Source: Paucibacter sp. KCTC 42545 (lineage in GTDB: Bacteria; Pseudomonadota; Gammaproteobacteria; Burkholderiales; Burkholderiaceae_C). Taken from it: 64,000 nt of DNA. A program made the position numbers and the translations under genes. Below are positions 54,175-62,740 of this stretch, piece after piece; within the stretch, counting starts at the first letter, position 1; each line of letters begins with the position of its first letter. The stretch lies in assembly GCF_001477625.1 (NCBI RefSeq), contig NZ_CP013692.1:4526001-4590000 (forward strand). Direction: 5' to 3'. A model generated the notes under the pieces. That model searched no databases and was not told where the DNA came from. It saw only the letters and a list, made by a program, of their open reading frames with translations.

Positions 54175-55269
54175 ATTTAGCAGAGCCATCTCTTGGCTGG
54201 CAATTTCGCCCGCCAACGATTGATACCCAGTTCCACCTGAGCTTGTCGCTGCTCGACTCTTCAACCGCAAGAGGTCAGGATGGCGCACCATTGGCCGTTG
54301 TCGCTGGTGAGACTGAATCAAAGAAACCTCACCGGTGCAAGAGGTCGGCGGCGTTGTGCCCAAGTTGGGGCAGTGGGCAACGCCATATCTCCGTCAGCCT
54401 TTGGTCGCTCACTTTGCAGCAACATCACCGATCGGCCCATTGCGAGCCAAGGGCCTTCCTTCGGCCCCCAAGTAAAGCGGTGCGCACGGCTAATGCGGGT
54501 GCCGCCCAGCCATTGAGTTTGGCGTGCGTGCATCACCTCGTGCCTGTACAACGTTTGTGTCATGGACATGCTCTGTGAATACTCAAGGGATTCAAAGGCG
54601 AGCCGACAAACGCTGAGCTTGATGACGACCTGAGGAACTCAGACCGGCAACCCCGCTATCTTGGGAGGGCTCCTCGTATAAAAGGGGAGCCCGCCAACAC
54701 CGGAGGCTTTGCGTCGCCGGCTCGCGCCGGGTTTGCTATTCAGGCCGCCCCAGATGGGGACATGGGCCTAGTCTTGATCTCAAAGCTGCCGTAGCAGCTT
54801 TGATGGCAATTCATGACTTTGTTCATGAACTGATGACCGAGAGCGAACTCTAGCGGCGATATTTGCAACTTGATACTCCCCAAAATGACGGGGGTAGTCA
54901 GATCACTATTTTTATAGTACCGAAGCAATTGAAGTTGCGTCCTCAGCAATGCGCAGATGCCGGCCGAGCGGGCGCATGGTGAGACCGCTTCATTCTCCTA
55001 CTCTCAACCGCGCCCATCGCCGCTATTGCAGAGGATGGCAGCCTGGCACAGTTGAGGAGGGCGGGTTCTCACCACCCCGCACAAGCACGACGAGCGAGTT
55101 TGAAAGATAGGGGCCAGCCCATGATTCGGTGGTCATGTCGACATCATGCCTAGGCCGGAGCTTCCATGACTCCTGGCGGAGTCTCGATGTACAAGACTCA
55201 TTCAGGCCTCGAAACGACATAACCCCCTGTGCTTTGGCGTTATCCTGGGCAAAAAACCAGGGAGGTAAG
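54175..55269. other. Long intergenic region between tpsB and the three-gene operon
   Basis: Apart from the possible HlyD relic I find no supported gene. A hairpin is visible at 54667-54692: GGGCTCC and GGAGCCC, 12-nt loop. The stretch from about 54750 to 54960 is notably AT-rich. Divergent promoters for tpsB and for the operon starting at 55270 must lie here, but no clear -35/-10 pair could be assigned by eye. Confidence 0.5.
54470..54569 (-). pseudogene. Possible N-terminal relic of an HlyD-type secretion adaptor
   Basis: The first 33 residues of a minus-strand frame (MSMTQTLYRHEVMHARQTQW, then LGGTRISRAHRF) resemble the cytoplasmic start of HlyD-family membrane-fusion proteins of peptide exporters (pattern LFRQEVxxARQxxWLG). 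After that the match stops and no membrane helix or periplasmic domain follows. The frame continues to 54318 without recognisable content. Family assignment is from memory of the pattern and is tentative. Confidence 0.3.
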
Positions 55270-55983
55270 GTGATTGAGATCAATGTTCCGCGCGAGGAGC
55301 GCGAGGCGATCAAGGCCGTCGATGTCACTCGATTGCTGCACTTGGTCGATCAGTGCATGCGCGAGGAGCGTCTATCTGCACTGATAGAGCTGCGGCTTGA
55401 GGATTGCGGCACCTACGTCGGATCTAAATATCGAGTCTACGCGCAATCGCTGGCCGACCATGCGGCAGCGAAGGCAGCCAAGAAGCGGTCGATGACGGAT
55501 CACAGGGCACGTTCCGCCGGTAGCGATCTGGTAGCTGCGATCCACGAGATGAAACATCGGGTGGCGACCGAAGAGACGGAAGACCAACTCTTTCAAGTGG
55601 AAGACTGCGTCTCACCGCCACACGTCCTCGATGAGCGTATCAACGTACGCGTGGGCTACCGTTGGCGGCGATCTGTAGACGACGATTGGACCCGCGGCAG
55701 CATCACATTTGTCCACGACGTCGACATGCAACCCGATTTCCGCATGCCGCCGCCTAATCGCAAGCCCAGCGCCGCAAAGCAGGCTGAGGCGCGGAGGGAG
55801 GAGCTCTACCGCACTTGGGAACACCTCACGATGCTGGCACTTCACGCCGTGAAAAGGTACTTCCGCGACGGTGGTCGGGCTGACGCCATCCCGCGGGTGT
55901 TCCTGGCCAAACTTGACTCGCATTCACGTGGGCTGAACAACTTCAGTGCCAACTTCTGGCCCGAGCCCACCCTCGGCGGCTGA
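55270..55983 (+). CDS. Unknown protein, first gene of a three-gene operon
   Basis: A 237-residue soluble protein without signal peptide or membrane segments. It begins with VIEINVPREEREAIKAVDVT at a GTG directly behind GGAGG (55261-55265), which decides the start. The central part is basic (KAAKKRSMTDHRARSAGSDL); later there is a beta-rich part (NVRVGYRWRRSVDDDWTRGS, then ITFVHDVDMQPDF). The C-terminal 70 residues are helical. No family recognised. The next gene begins 4 bp after its stop, so the two are co-translated or at least co-transcribed. Confidence 0.75.
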   Translation: MIEINVPREEREAIKAVDVTRLLHLVDQCMREERLSALIELRLEDCGTYVGSKYRVYAQSLADHAAAKAAKKRSMTDHRARSAGSDLVAAIHEMKHRVATEETEDQLFQVEDCVSPPHVLDERINVRVGYRWRRSVDDDWTRGSITFVHDVDMQPDFRMPPPNRKPSAAKQAEARREELYRTWEHLTMLALHAVKRYFRDGGRADAIPRVFLAKLDSHSRGLNNFSANFWPEPTLGG

Positions 55984-55987
55984 TCCT

Positions 55988-57151
55988 ATGGCAACCGCCG
56001 TTCGCGTCGTCACAAGTGGCGAGGCCGCACGACTGCAGATCAAAACGGCTCAGTGGCCGTTCCAGAGTACACAATCATCCGTCAACATTCACCTGTCAAC
56101 GGACGATTGGCACCCTGGAAATATCAAAGCGCGATGGTCAAATGGAATATTGTATCGTCGACCAGCGCACGCTGCCCACAACTATACTTTCAGGGTTATG
56201 AAAACTAGAGAACGAACGATTTACTTCTACGACACCCGGGTTCAGGCCAAAACTCGATCGGATGGTATCGAAACCCCGAGCTGTATCTCCATGCGAGAAG
56301 TGCTCACGCTGATCTCGAAGCTGGACTTGAAGGGACGGCATGGTGCATTCCAGCGCGCGGAAACCGAGCTGTTTCAGATTCAGGATTTCCATTTCAATCC
56401 TGCCACGTGCGAATTGCAACTGCTGATCAATCATGCTGACAAGGCCCTGGCTGACCCGGTCTTCAAGAATTTCGAGAATCGTCGGGTTCGAAACGCAGGC
56501 AAGGAAGCCATTGAAGGCATCGATGTTTCCGCTCATGTGCTTATCCGGCCCTCAACAATGGACACGCACGAGGCCCTGCTGCTGGTCACTTATGGCTCGG
56601 GGGTGACGGCCAAGCTAATCGAATGGCTGCTGGGGAAACTGATGGGTCTCGCTGGCGGTGATGTGCGGAACAAATCGTTTTTCGAATTTCGCCACCCCTC
56701 GGGCGAGGCGGGGAAGTTCTATTCGGTTAAGTACAGATTCGAGTGCGTGGGCCACAAGAGCCAGAAACTCAGCGACGATCTGGTCCGAGGCAACCTCCAG
56801 AGCGTGGAACTGATCAGCAAAGAACCGTCCAGCATCGATGCGGGCAGTTCATTCTTCGTCGCCACTCGAACGCTCAACATCAAGCCGGTTTCTACGGCGC
56901 ATCCCACGCTGGGCGCTGTCATCAGTGCGGTTCGAACCGTCACCAAATCCACCCATGAGCGCTACGATTCCGTGCGGGTCCGCTTCAAGGATGCCAACGA
57001 CACGCAGCGCGAAGAACTCTTCGCCGCCAATGACTTAGAGGCAGCCTTTGTTCGCAAGGAACGCCTTAAGTTCGATACTGACCTACCATCTCAACAGATT
57101 CGAATCAACCGAACGATCATGACCGCGATGCGCGAACTCTGCGATGAATAG
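55988..57151 (+). CDS. Unknown protein, second gene of the three-gene operon
   Basis: A 387-residue protein predicted to be cytosolic. Sections include YTFRVMKTRERTIYFYDTRV, ELFQIQDFHFNPATCELQLL, and TKLIEWLLGK-like helical part (AKLIEWLLGKLMGLAGGDV); the C-terminus is basic and helical (QIRINRTIMTAMRELCDE). No nuclease, helicase or NTPase motif is evident. ATG 55988 follows the first gene by 4 bp. The organisation, two soluble proteins followed by a four-helix membrane protein on a mobile island, is reminiscent of small antiphage systems such as Kiwa, but I do not see sequence identity to KwaB and do not claim it. Confidence 0.75.
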   Translation: MATAVRVVTSGEAARLQIKTAQWPFQSTQSSVNIHLSTDDWHPGNIKARWSNGILYRRPAHAAHNYTFRVMKTRERTIYFYDTRVQAKTRSDGIETPSCISMREVLTLISKLDLKGRHGAFQRAETELFQIQDFHFNPATCELQLLINHADKALADPVFKNFENRRVRNAGKEAIEGIDVSAHVLIRPSTMDTHEALLLVTYGSGVTAKLIEWLLGKLMGLAGGDVRNKSFFEFRHPSGEAGKFYSVKYRFECVGHKSQKLSDDLVRGNLQSVELISKEPSSIDAGSSFFVATRTLNIKPVSTAHPTLGAVISAVRTVTKSTHERYDSVRVRFKDANDTQREELFAANDLEAAFVRKERLKFDTDLPSQQIRINRTIMTAMRELCDE

Positions 57152-57161
57152 GTAGCCGACC

Positions 57162-57743
57162 GTGCTTACCGAACTCAGCCGCCCATTCTCCTACCTGAGC
57201 ATCCGCCATCCTGCGGAGGGCGTGCGGTGGGTGAACTGGTGGCTACCCCTCCTGGCAAGCATCGCATTGGTTGCCCTTTGTGGCTCCATGGAGCGACGCG
57301 TCGACCTTTTCGGCGCGTCCGGAGTAATCAATAAGGTCCTGGGCTTCATTCAGAGCCTGCCAGGCTTCTACCTCGCAGCACTGGCGGCAGTCGCCACCTT
57401 CAACAATCCGGATATGGACAGGCTAATGCCTGGTACGCCGCCGACCGCAAGGATTCTCTACAACGGCAAGCTGATCACGGTTGAACTCACCAGGCGGCGC
57501 ATGCTTTGCATCATGTTCGCCTACCTTACGGTACTGAGTTTTGTCTTGACCATGAGCTCGATCGCGGCCATGACGTTTGCTGAAGATATCAAGGCGGCGA
57601 TTCAGGAAAATTCACCGCTGTTGATCCGCTGGATAAAGGCTGCCTTCACGTCTATCTATTTCGGGGCCTTGTTCCAGATGCTCACCATAACCATGTGGGG
57701 ATTATTCTATCTTGGCGAGCGAATGCATACGCCGGATCGCTGA
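57162..57743 (+). CDS. Four-helix membrane protein, third gene of the operon
   Basis: A 193-residue protein with four predicted membrane helices: WWLPLLASIALVALCG, FIQSLPGFYLAALAAVATF, MLCIMFAYLTVLSFVLTM, and SIYFGALFQMLTITMWGLFY. Short cytoplasmic or periplasmic loops contain the charged DRLMPGTPPTARILYNGKLI. It starts at GTG 57162, 10 bp after the second gene, with GGTAG as weak ribosome-binding site. It could be a membrane effector or sensor partner. No family recognised. Confidence 0.75.
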   Translation: MLTELSRPFSYLSIRHPAEGVRWVNWWLPLLASIALVALCGSMERRVDLFGASGVINKVLGFIQSLPGFYLAALAAVATFNNPDMDRLMPGTPPTARILYNGKLITVELTRRRMLCIMFAYLTVLSFVLTMSSIAAMTFAEDIKAAIQENSPLLIRWIKAAFTSIYFGALFQMLTITMWGLFYLGERMHTPDR

Positions 57744-57820
57744 TGCCCACAGATGGCGGCTGCTCGTTCGGTCCCCCAAAACCAAGCGATTCGAGGTATC
57801 CTGATACGGCTTGATAAGTC

Positions 57821-58253
57821 TCAGTAGTCCATATTTTCATAGTGATTCTGGATTTCATTCCACAACAAAATCTGCGCCTCGATCTCCTCGATTGAACGCC
57901 TGCCGAGCCCTCGGTACTCCTCTAGTTGGTATTCCGTCCAAACCGGATGGATACCACCAACAGCGATGAAGGAAAAATTGGCGCTCATGGCGCCTACCGC
58001 GGCCAGCGCCATATACAGCCACCATTAAAGGGTAGTGCCACATTGGCGAATCCCGCCACCCCCGGCCGTCGTTGATCTTGACAGGTAATCCCGCTTTTTC
58101 GGTGGGGCAACTCCTACCCATCGGCCCATCTGGATACAAGGGAACTGGTGGCGGTGAATTCGTGTTTTGGCATGCCCAAGCTACGCCGATAAACCTGCGT
58201 GTGTGAAATAGCCTAAATGAATCTGTTGCATTCAACGGATCCTCCCACCACAC
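57821..58253 (-). pseudogene. Frameshifted small membrane protein
   Basis: Two overlapping minus-strand frames make one sensible protein if a shift near 58012 is corrected: WHYPLMVAVY from the upstream frame joins MALAAVGAMSANFSFIAVGG from the downstream frame, forming one membrane helix. The C-terminal tail is charged (RRSIEEIEAQILLWNEIQNH). The upstream part reads PPPVPLYPDGPMGRSCPTEK. No family recognised. The segment 57744-57820 holds nothing I can name. The shift could also be two unrelated short frames. Confidence 0.35.
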
Positions 58254-58337
58254 ACATATGCGAAAGTGTTGATACCACCCGCCAACCTGACCTGCCCCCT
58301 CCCGCCGTACCAGCCATGCGGAAGTCCCGGTTGAAGG

Positions 58338-58635
58338 TTACTTGATCTCGTTGCGTGTAGCCGGTGGCGCCTGGTTCTTGGTGCGGTGGCGCTGCGCGAA
58401 CTCGGCCGGCGGTATCCGACCCAGGCTGCTGTGCGGCCTCACCTCGTTGTAGTCCTGCCGCCAGATGGCGATCTCCGAGCGCGCCTGCGGCAGCGTCTGG
58501 AACCAGTGCTCGTTCAAGCACTCGTCGCGGAACTTGCCGTTGAAGCTCTCGATGTAGCCGTTCTGCATGGGCCGCCCTGGCTGGATGAGGATGTGCCGCA
58601 CGTCGTGAGCTTGCGCCCAAGCGATGAAGGCCCGG
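58338..58635 (-). pseudogene. Outer IS3 element OrfB, 3' part
   Basis: C-terminal part of the DDE transposase, separated from its 5' part by the inner element. It reads from [20 protein letters not shown] and includes [20 protein letters not shown], which carries the catalytic Glu. The stop is at 58338. Joined to 59827 onward it restores [12 protein letters not shown] in frame. Confidence 0.9.
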
Positions 58636-58677
58636 GGTAATCCCCCCGTTTTACATTGAATCGAGAAGTAGAAAGGG

Positions 58678-59478
58678 TCATGCAACGTTGGCCAGTCGCT
58701 GCTTGGGGGTGATGCCGCCCAAGGCCATATTTGGGCGGTCGTGATTGTATTTCCACATCCACTGGGTGGCGAACAGCTGAGCCTCTTGCAAATCGGACCA
58801 CAGGTATTGCGACAACCACTCATAGCGCACCGTCCTGTTGAAGCGCTCGACATAGGCGTTTTGCTGCGGGTTACCCGGCTGGATGTGGTCGAGTTTGATG
58901 CCCCAGTCATGTGCCCAACGCTGGATGGTTGCGCTGATGTACTCGGGGCCGTTATCGCAACGAATGACCTGTGGTTTGCCACGCCAAGCAATGATCTGCT
59001 TGAGTGCCCGGATGACGCGCTCTGAGGGCAGCGAGAAATCTATTTCGATGCCCAACGCTTCTCGGTTGAAGTCGTCAATGACGTTGAACAACCGGAAGCT
59101 GCGCCCGTCCTCAAGTTGATCGTGCATGAAGTCCATGGACCAGACTTCGTTGATGGCCTGCGGCACGCTCAAGGGCTCAGGCTTGCCCCGCACCTGCCGT
59201 TTACGCGGTTTGATGCGCAAGTTCAGCTCCAACGCCCGGTAAACCCTGTAAACGCGCTTGTGATTCCATGGGAAGCCTTTGACGTTGCGCAAGTACAGGT
59301 AACACAGGCCAAAGCCCCAGTGGCGATTGTTGTCCGTCAGCCGCATCAGCCAATCGGCGATTTGATCGTCCTGGTCATTCTTCTTGACCTCGTAGCGGTA
59401 GCATGACTCGCTGACTGTGAAGATGTTGCAGGCCAGCCGGATGCTGGTGCCACGCTGGGCCACCACTTCTTTGGCCAT
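58678..59478 (-). CDS. Inner IS3 element transposase OrfB
   Basis: A 266-residue (from the first ATG) DDE transposase: [20 protein letters not shown] (Asp), [18 protein letters not shown] (Asp) and [19 protein letters not shown] (Glu). It probably has no independent start: an AAAAAAG slippery run at 59505-59511, just before the orfA stop, would give an OrfAB fusion by -1 frameshift, as is usual in this family. Confidence 0.95.
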   Translation of the reverse strand: MAKEVVAQRGTSIRLACNIFTVSESCYRYEVKKNDQDDQIADWLMRLTDNNRHWGFGLCYLYLRNVKGFPWNHKRVYRVYRALELNLRIKPRKRQVRGKPEPLSVPQAINEVWSMDFMHDQLEDGRSFRLFNVIDDFNREALGIEIDFSLPSERVIRALKQIIAWRGKPQVIRCDNGPEYISATIQRWAHDWGIKLDHIQPGNPQQNAYVERFNRTVRYEWLSQYLWSDLQEAQLFATQWMWKYNHDRPNMALGGITPKQRLANVA

Positions 59479-59501
59479 CTCGCGGCGGCGAGACGGCCAC
59501 G

Positions 59502-59765
59502 TTACTTTTTTGCAAGGTACTCCGCAGCAATCTCGGCCTTGAGCTTTTCCTCAATGTACATCTTCTTGAGGCGCCGATTCTCCTCTTCGAGTTCCTTCAT
59601 GCGGGCCATGAGGGAGGTGTCCATGCCTCCAAATTTGGCTCGCCATTTGTAAAACGTGGCGGTGCTGATGCCGACCTCTCGGCATAGGTCGGGAACGGGC
59701 AAGCCTGCCTCAGCGCGTTTGAGCGCATCCATGATCTGGCTGTCGGAAAACTTGGACTTCTTCAT
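59502..59765 (-). CDS. Inner IS3 element OrfA
   Basis: An 87-residue transposase-8 helix-turn-helix protein: [20 protein letters not shown], then [20 protein letters not shown], and a leucine-rich coiled coil ([20 protein letters not shown]). The A6G slippery run lies at its 3' end (59505-59511), allowing the OrfAB fusion. Confidence 0.95.
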   Translation of the reverse strand: MKKSKFSDSQIMDALKRAEAGLPVPDLCREVGISTATFYKWRAKFGGMDTSLMARMKELEEENRRLKKMYIEEKLKAEIAAEYLAKK

Positions 59766-59826
59766 GTAGAAATTCTCTTCGAGAAATTTCTACTTCTCGC
59801 GCCAGTGGTTTGACGGGAGGGTTACC

Positions 59827-60410
59827 CCGGCAGGTGAACTCCGGCCCGTTGTCGGTTCTCACCGCCGCAGGGTAGCCCCTGAAGATCGCGGCCCGGTCCA
59901 GCAACCGCGTCACGTACTGGCCCGAGATGCCGTAGTCCACGGCGATGTCCACACACTCGTGCGTGAAGTCGTCGGCCACAGTCAGGCACTTGATACGCCG
60001 GCCATTGGCCAGGCTGTCGGAAACGAAGTCCATGCTCCACACCTCATTGACTCGGGTCGGCACGGTGAGCGGAACGCGCTCGCTGGCTGCCCGTCTGATC
60101 TTCTTGCGCTTGCGCACCGCCAACTGCGCCTGGCTGTACAACCGATAGACGCGCTTGTGATTGACGCCTGGGAACTGTGGGCGCAGCAGGTCATGGATGC
60201 GGCGATAGCCGAAGCGGCGCCGCACCTGTGCGATCTCGACGATCTTGGCGCTGAGTTGCTGCGTGGCCTCATCGACCACGGGCGGGTTGCGATAGCTGTC
60301 TCTGGAGAGCCCCACCAGGCGGCACGCGCGGCGTTCGGACAGATGGTGCTGGGCAATCATCTGGGTCGCCGCGTCGCGCCTGACCTGCGGGGCTAGGGCT
60401 TTACGCCGAA
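59827..60410 (-). pseudogene. Outer IS3 element OrfB, 5' part
   Basis: N-terminal part of the DDE transposase. It reads RRACRLVGLSRDSYR, GYRRIHDLLRPQFPGVNHKR, then [20 protein letters not shown] with the first catalytic Asp, and VRTDNGPEFTCR with the second, ending at the insertion point. Expression would rely on frameshifting from orfA; the exact upstream limit near 60410 is approximate. Confidence 0.88.
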
Positions 60411-60668
60411 GACGTCCTTGAGCGCGTGGATGTCCAGGTGGGCCTCTGCCAGCAGGCGCTTGAGCTTGGCGTTCTCGCCTTCGAGCTCGCGCAGTCGCTT
60501 GGCATCCGTGGCCTGCATGCCGCCGTACTTGGCCCGCCACTTGTAGAACGTGGCGTCGCTGAAGCCGCCTTGCCGGCACAGCTCCTTGATCGGCATGCCG
60601 GCCTCGGCCTGCTTCAGGAACCCAATGATTTGTTCCTCAGTGAATCTGCTCTTTTTCATGTCCATCAT
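60393..60668 (-). CDS. Outer IS3 element OrfA
   Basis: A 91-residue transposase-8 protein: MMDMKKSRFTEEQIIGFLKQ, then [20 protein letters not shown], and a coiled coil (RLRELEGENAKLKRLLAEAH). Intact, but its OrfB partner is disrupted, so this copy cannot transpose by itself. Confidence 0.93.
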   Translation of the reverse strand: MMDMKKSRFTEEQIIGFLKQAEAGMPIKELCRQGGFSDATFYKWRAKYGGMQATDAKRLRELEGENAKLKRLLAEAHLDIHALKDVFGVKP

Positions 60669-60730
60669 TCTCCTGGTTGATGGACTTCCTCTCCATTACG
60701 CTGGTACGGCTGGGAGGGTGCAGGTCAAAC

Positions 60731-60760
60731 CCGATAGGGTCAGATTGGGTGTACTGCCTA
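60731..60760. terminator. Inverted repeat downstream of the MFS-acyltransferase gene
   Basis: CCGATAGG and CCTATCGG form an 8-bp perfect stem with a 14-nt loop, about 35 bp beyond the stop of the minus-strand gene ending at 60794. It could end that transcript. No U-run follows, and the outer IS3 element inserted right beside it. Confidence 0.4.
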
Positions 60761-60793
60761 TCGGCCATTCGCATGGGCCTTGGCCGGAGTGGC

Positions 60794-62740
60794 TCAGAGC
60801 AGGCCCTGAACCTTGGACCGAAGCTCATCTACGCTTACTTCGTGTGGCAGCGGGAGGCCGACGTGCACATCCACCGGGCGCCTGGGATACAAGCTGACCA
60901 GGCGAGCACCCAGGCCCTTGCGGTTCCGGGCGAAGGCTGACTCCCACAGGCCTGTCAACCCAATTGGGATAACCGGCACGGCGTTGGTGTCGAGCATCCG
61001 GCGGACACCGGGCTTGAACTCAGCCAGTTGACCATCGCGGGTGAGCGCGCCCTCGGGGAAGACGCACACCAGCTCACCGTTGCGGAGCGCCTCGTTGACG
61101 GCCGCCATGGCACGTTCGAGGGCCTCCGGCTCCTCCTTCGCCGATGCGATGGGGATGGCGTTGACCTGGCGGAAGAGCCAAGACAGCACGGGAACACGGA
61201 AGATACGCGCGTCCATCACGAAACGGATTGGTCGCGGGCACAGCGCGCTCAGCACCAGCGCATCCACATACGATACGTGGTTGGGCGTGAGGAGCGCCGG
61301 CCCTTCCTCAGGGATGTTGTGGGTACCGGTGGTTCGGAGCCGGTAGATCGCGTGAACCACGAACCAACTCACAAAGCGCCACAGGAACTCGGGCACCGTC
61401 CGATAGATGTAGGCAGCGACCAGTGCATTCAGGCCGGCGCAAACCCAGATGAGCCCGGTAATTGAGATGCCGTATGCGAGCAGGCCGGCGGACATGCCCG
61501 CGGCGATAACCATAGCCACCGCATTAAGTACGTTATTCGAACTTATGATGCGCGACTGACGTGCCGGGGCTGTACGCAGTTGGACGAAGGCGTACAGCGG
61601 GACGATGAACAGGCCTCCGAACAGACCCAGCAGGGTAACGCCGCTGAGTACCCGGATGCTTCCAGTGGTGGCGAGGAACTGTGTCCAGCTCAATGGCATG
61701 TTCAAGGTTGAGGCATGCAGCGCTGCAGCGAAGCGGTCGCAAGACCAGGCCAGGTCTGCGGTGAAGAGCGACAAGCCGATGGAGCCAATTGGCACCAAGC
61801 CAATCTCTACCTTGTGTCCAGACAGGCGCTCACACAGCAGCGAGCCCGCAGCGATGCCTACGGAGAACGTGGCCAGCAGAACCGTCACGACCGTGGTGTC
61901 CCCTTGCAGCACGTCCTTGCCAAGCGCGGGAATCTGCGAAAGGACCACAGCGCCAACGAACCAGAACCATGAGATGGCGAGGAGACTGTTCCAGACGCCT
62001 TCACCTTCGCGTTTGCCCATCTTCACGGTTGCGATGGTCTCGGAAACCACGCTGAAGCGGAGCTTCAAGTCAGGGGCCGCTTCGCCAGTGGCCGGGATGA
62101 AGAGGCTCGAGGCGAGACCGAGGAGAGCGAAGCCCAGGAGAGCGATGAACAGCCATAGGGGGTTGATCGTCATAGCAGCAATGACGCCAGCCGCCAGCGT
62201 GCCCATGAGGATGCTGAGGAACGTGCCCATCTCCAGCAGGCCGTTTCCGCCGGTCAGCTCCTCCTTGGCCAGGACCTTCGGGAGCAGCGAATACTTGACC
62301 GGGCCGAAGAAGGCGGAGTGGCACCCCATCGCGAAGATGGAAGAGAGCAACACCGGCAGGCTTTTCATGTAGAAGCCTACGCTGGCTATCACCATGATGG
62401 CGACCTCGGCGGTCTTCACGGCGCGGATGACCCTGGCCTTGTCGAACCGGTCGGCTAGCTGGCCAGCGTAGGCCGAGAAAAGCACGAACGGAAGGATGAA
62501 AAAACCGGCCGCCATGTTCGCGACCAGCCCGGCGGACAGCGTCGTGTACTCGGTGGCGTGGAACGTTACCAGCAGGATGACCAATTGCTTCAGGAACGCG
62601 TCGTTGAACGCTCCAGTCAGTTGAGTCGCGAAGAACGGCCCGAACCTGCGCTGACCGAGCAGGCGGAACTGGGATGGCGATGCTCCGTCGTTCGAAGTGT
62701 GGTGGTTCATGTCCGGCCCGTTCATGTTGTTGTGGCTCAT
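60794..62740 (-). CDS. MFS lysophospholipid transporter fused to acyltransferase (LplT-Aas-like)
   Basis: A 648-residue inner-membrane protein. Residues about 20-430 form the LplT-type MFS domain: RFGPFFATQLTGAFNDAFLK, then GPVKYSLLPKVLAKEELTGG. Residues 440-648 are a PlsC-type acyltransferase with HVSYVD (HX4D) and CVFPEGALTRDGQL, so catalysis looks intact. It would flip and reacylate lysophospholipids. It is homologous to the gene broken by the island, lies just inside the right end in the same orientation, and its ATG at 62740 overlaps the stop of the truncated host gene (ATGA). At the residue position of the attachment site it has NNVLNA, encoded by different, AT-rich codons that do not contain GAGGAT. 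In-frame ATGs at 62725 and 62710 are alternative starts. Confidence 0.92.
   Translation of the reverse strand: MSHNNMNGPDMNHHTSNDGASPSQFRLLGQRRFGPFFATQLTGAFNDAFLKQLVILLVTFHATEYTTLSAGLVANMAAGFFILPFVLFSAYAGQLADRFDKARVIRAVKTAEVAIMVIASVGFYMKSLPVLLSSIFAMGCHSAFFGPVKYSLLPKVLAKEELTGGNGLLEMGTFLSILMGTLAAGVIAAMTINPLWLFIALLGFALLGLASSLFIPATGEAAPDLKLRFSVVSETIATVKMGKREGEGVWNSLLAISWFWFVGAVVLSQIPALGKDVLQGDTTVVTVLLATFSVGIAAGSLLCERLSGHKVEIGLVPIGSIGLSLFTADLAWSCDRFAAALHASTLNMPLSWTQFLATTGSIRVLSGVTLLGLFGGLFIVPLYAFVQLRTAPARQSRIISSNNVLNAVAMVIAAGMSAGLLAYGISITGLIWVCAGLNALVAAYIYRTVPEFLWRFVSWFVVHAIYRLRTTGTHNIPEEGPALLTPNHVSYVDALVLSALCPRPIRFVMDARIFRVPVLSWLFRQVNAIPIASAKEEPEALERAMAAVNEALRNGELVCVFPEGALTRDGQLAEFKPGVRRMLDTNAVPVIPIGLTGLWESAFARNRKGLGARLVSLYPRRPVDVHVGLPLPHEVSVDELRSKVQGLL

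Larger units (their letters stand above)
58636..59826 (-). mobile_element. Complete inner IS3-family element
   Basis: A 1191-bp element with imperfect inverted ends, GGTAATCCCCCCGTTTTAC at the left and the reverse complement of GGTAACCCTCCCGTCAAAC at the right. A 4-bp duplication CCGG flanks it (58632-58635 and 59827-59830). It carries orfA and orfB on the minus strand and lies inside orfB of the outer element, making it the younger insertion. Confidence 0.93.
58288..60727 (-). mobile_element. IS3-family element (outer), interrupted by a second IS3-family element
   Basis: Ends are TGACCTGCCCCCTCCC at the left and the reverse complement of TGACCTGCACCCTCCC at the right, with further matching CCGTACCAGC inside. 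A 4-bp target duplication AACC flanks it (58284-58287 and 60728-60731). Removing the inner element and one CCGG leaves about 1245 bp with orfA and a continuous orfB. Both the ends and the duplication are intact, so the outer element was complete before the second hit it. Confidence 0.92.
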
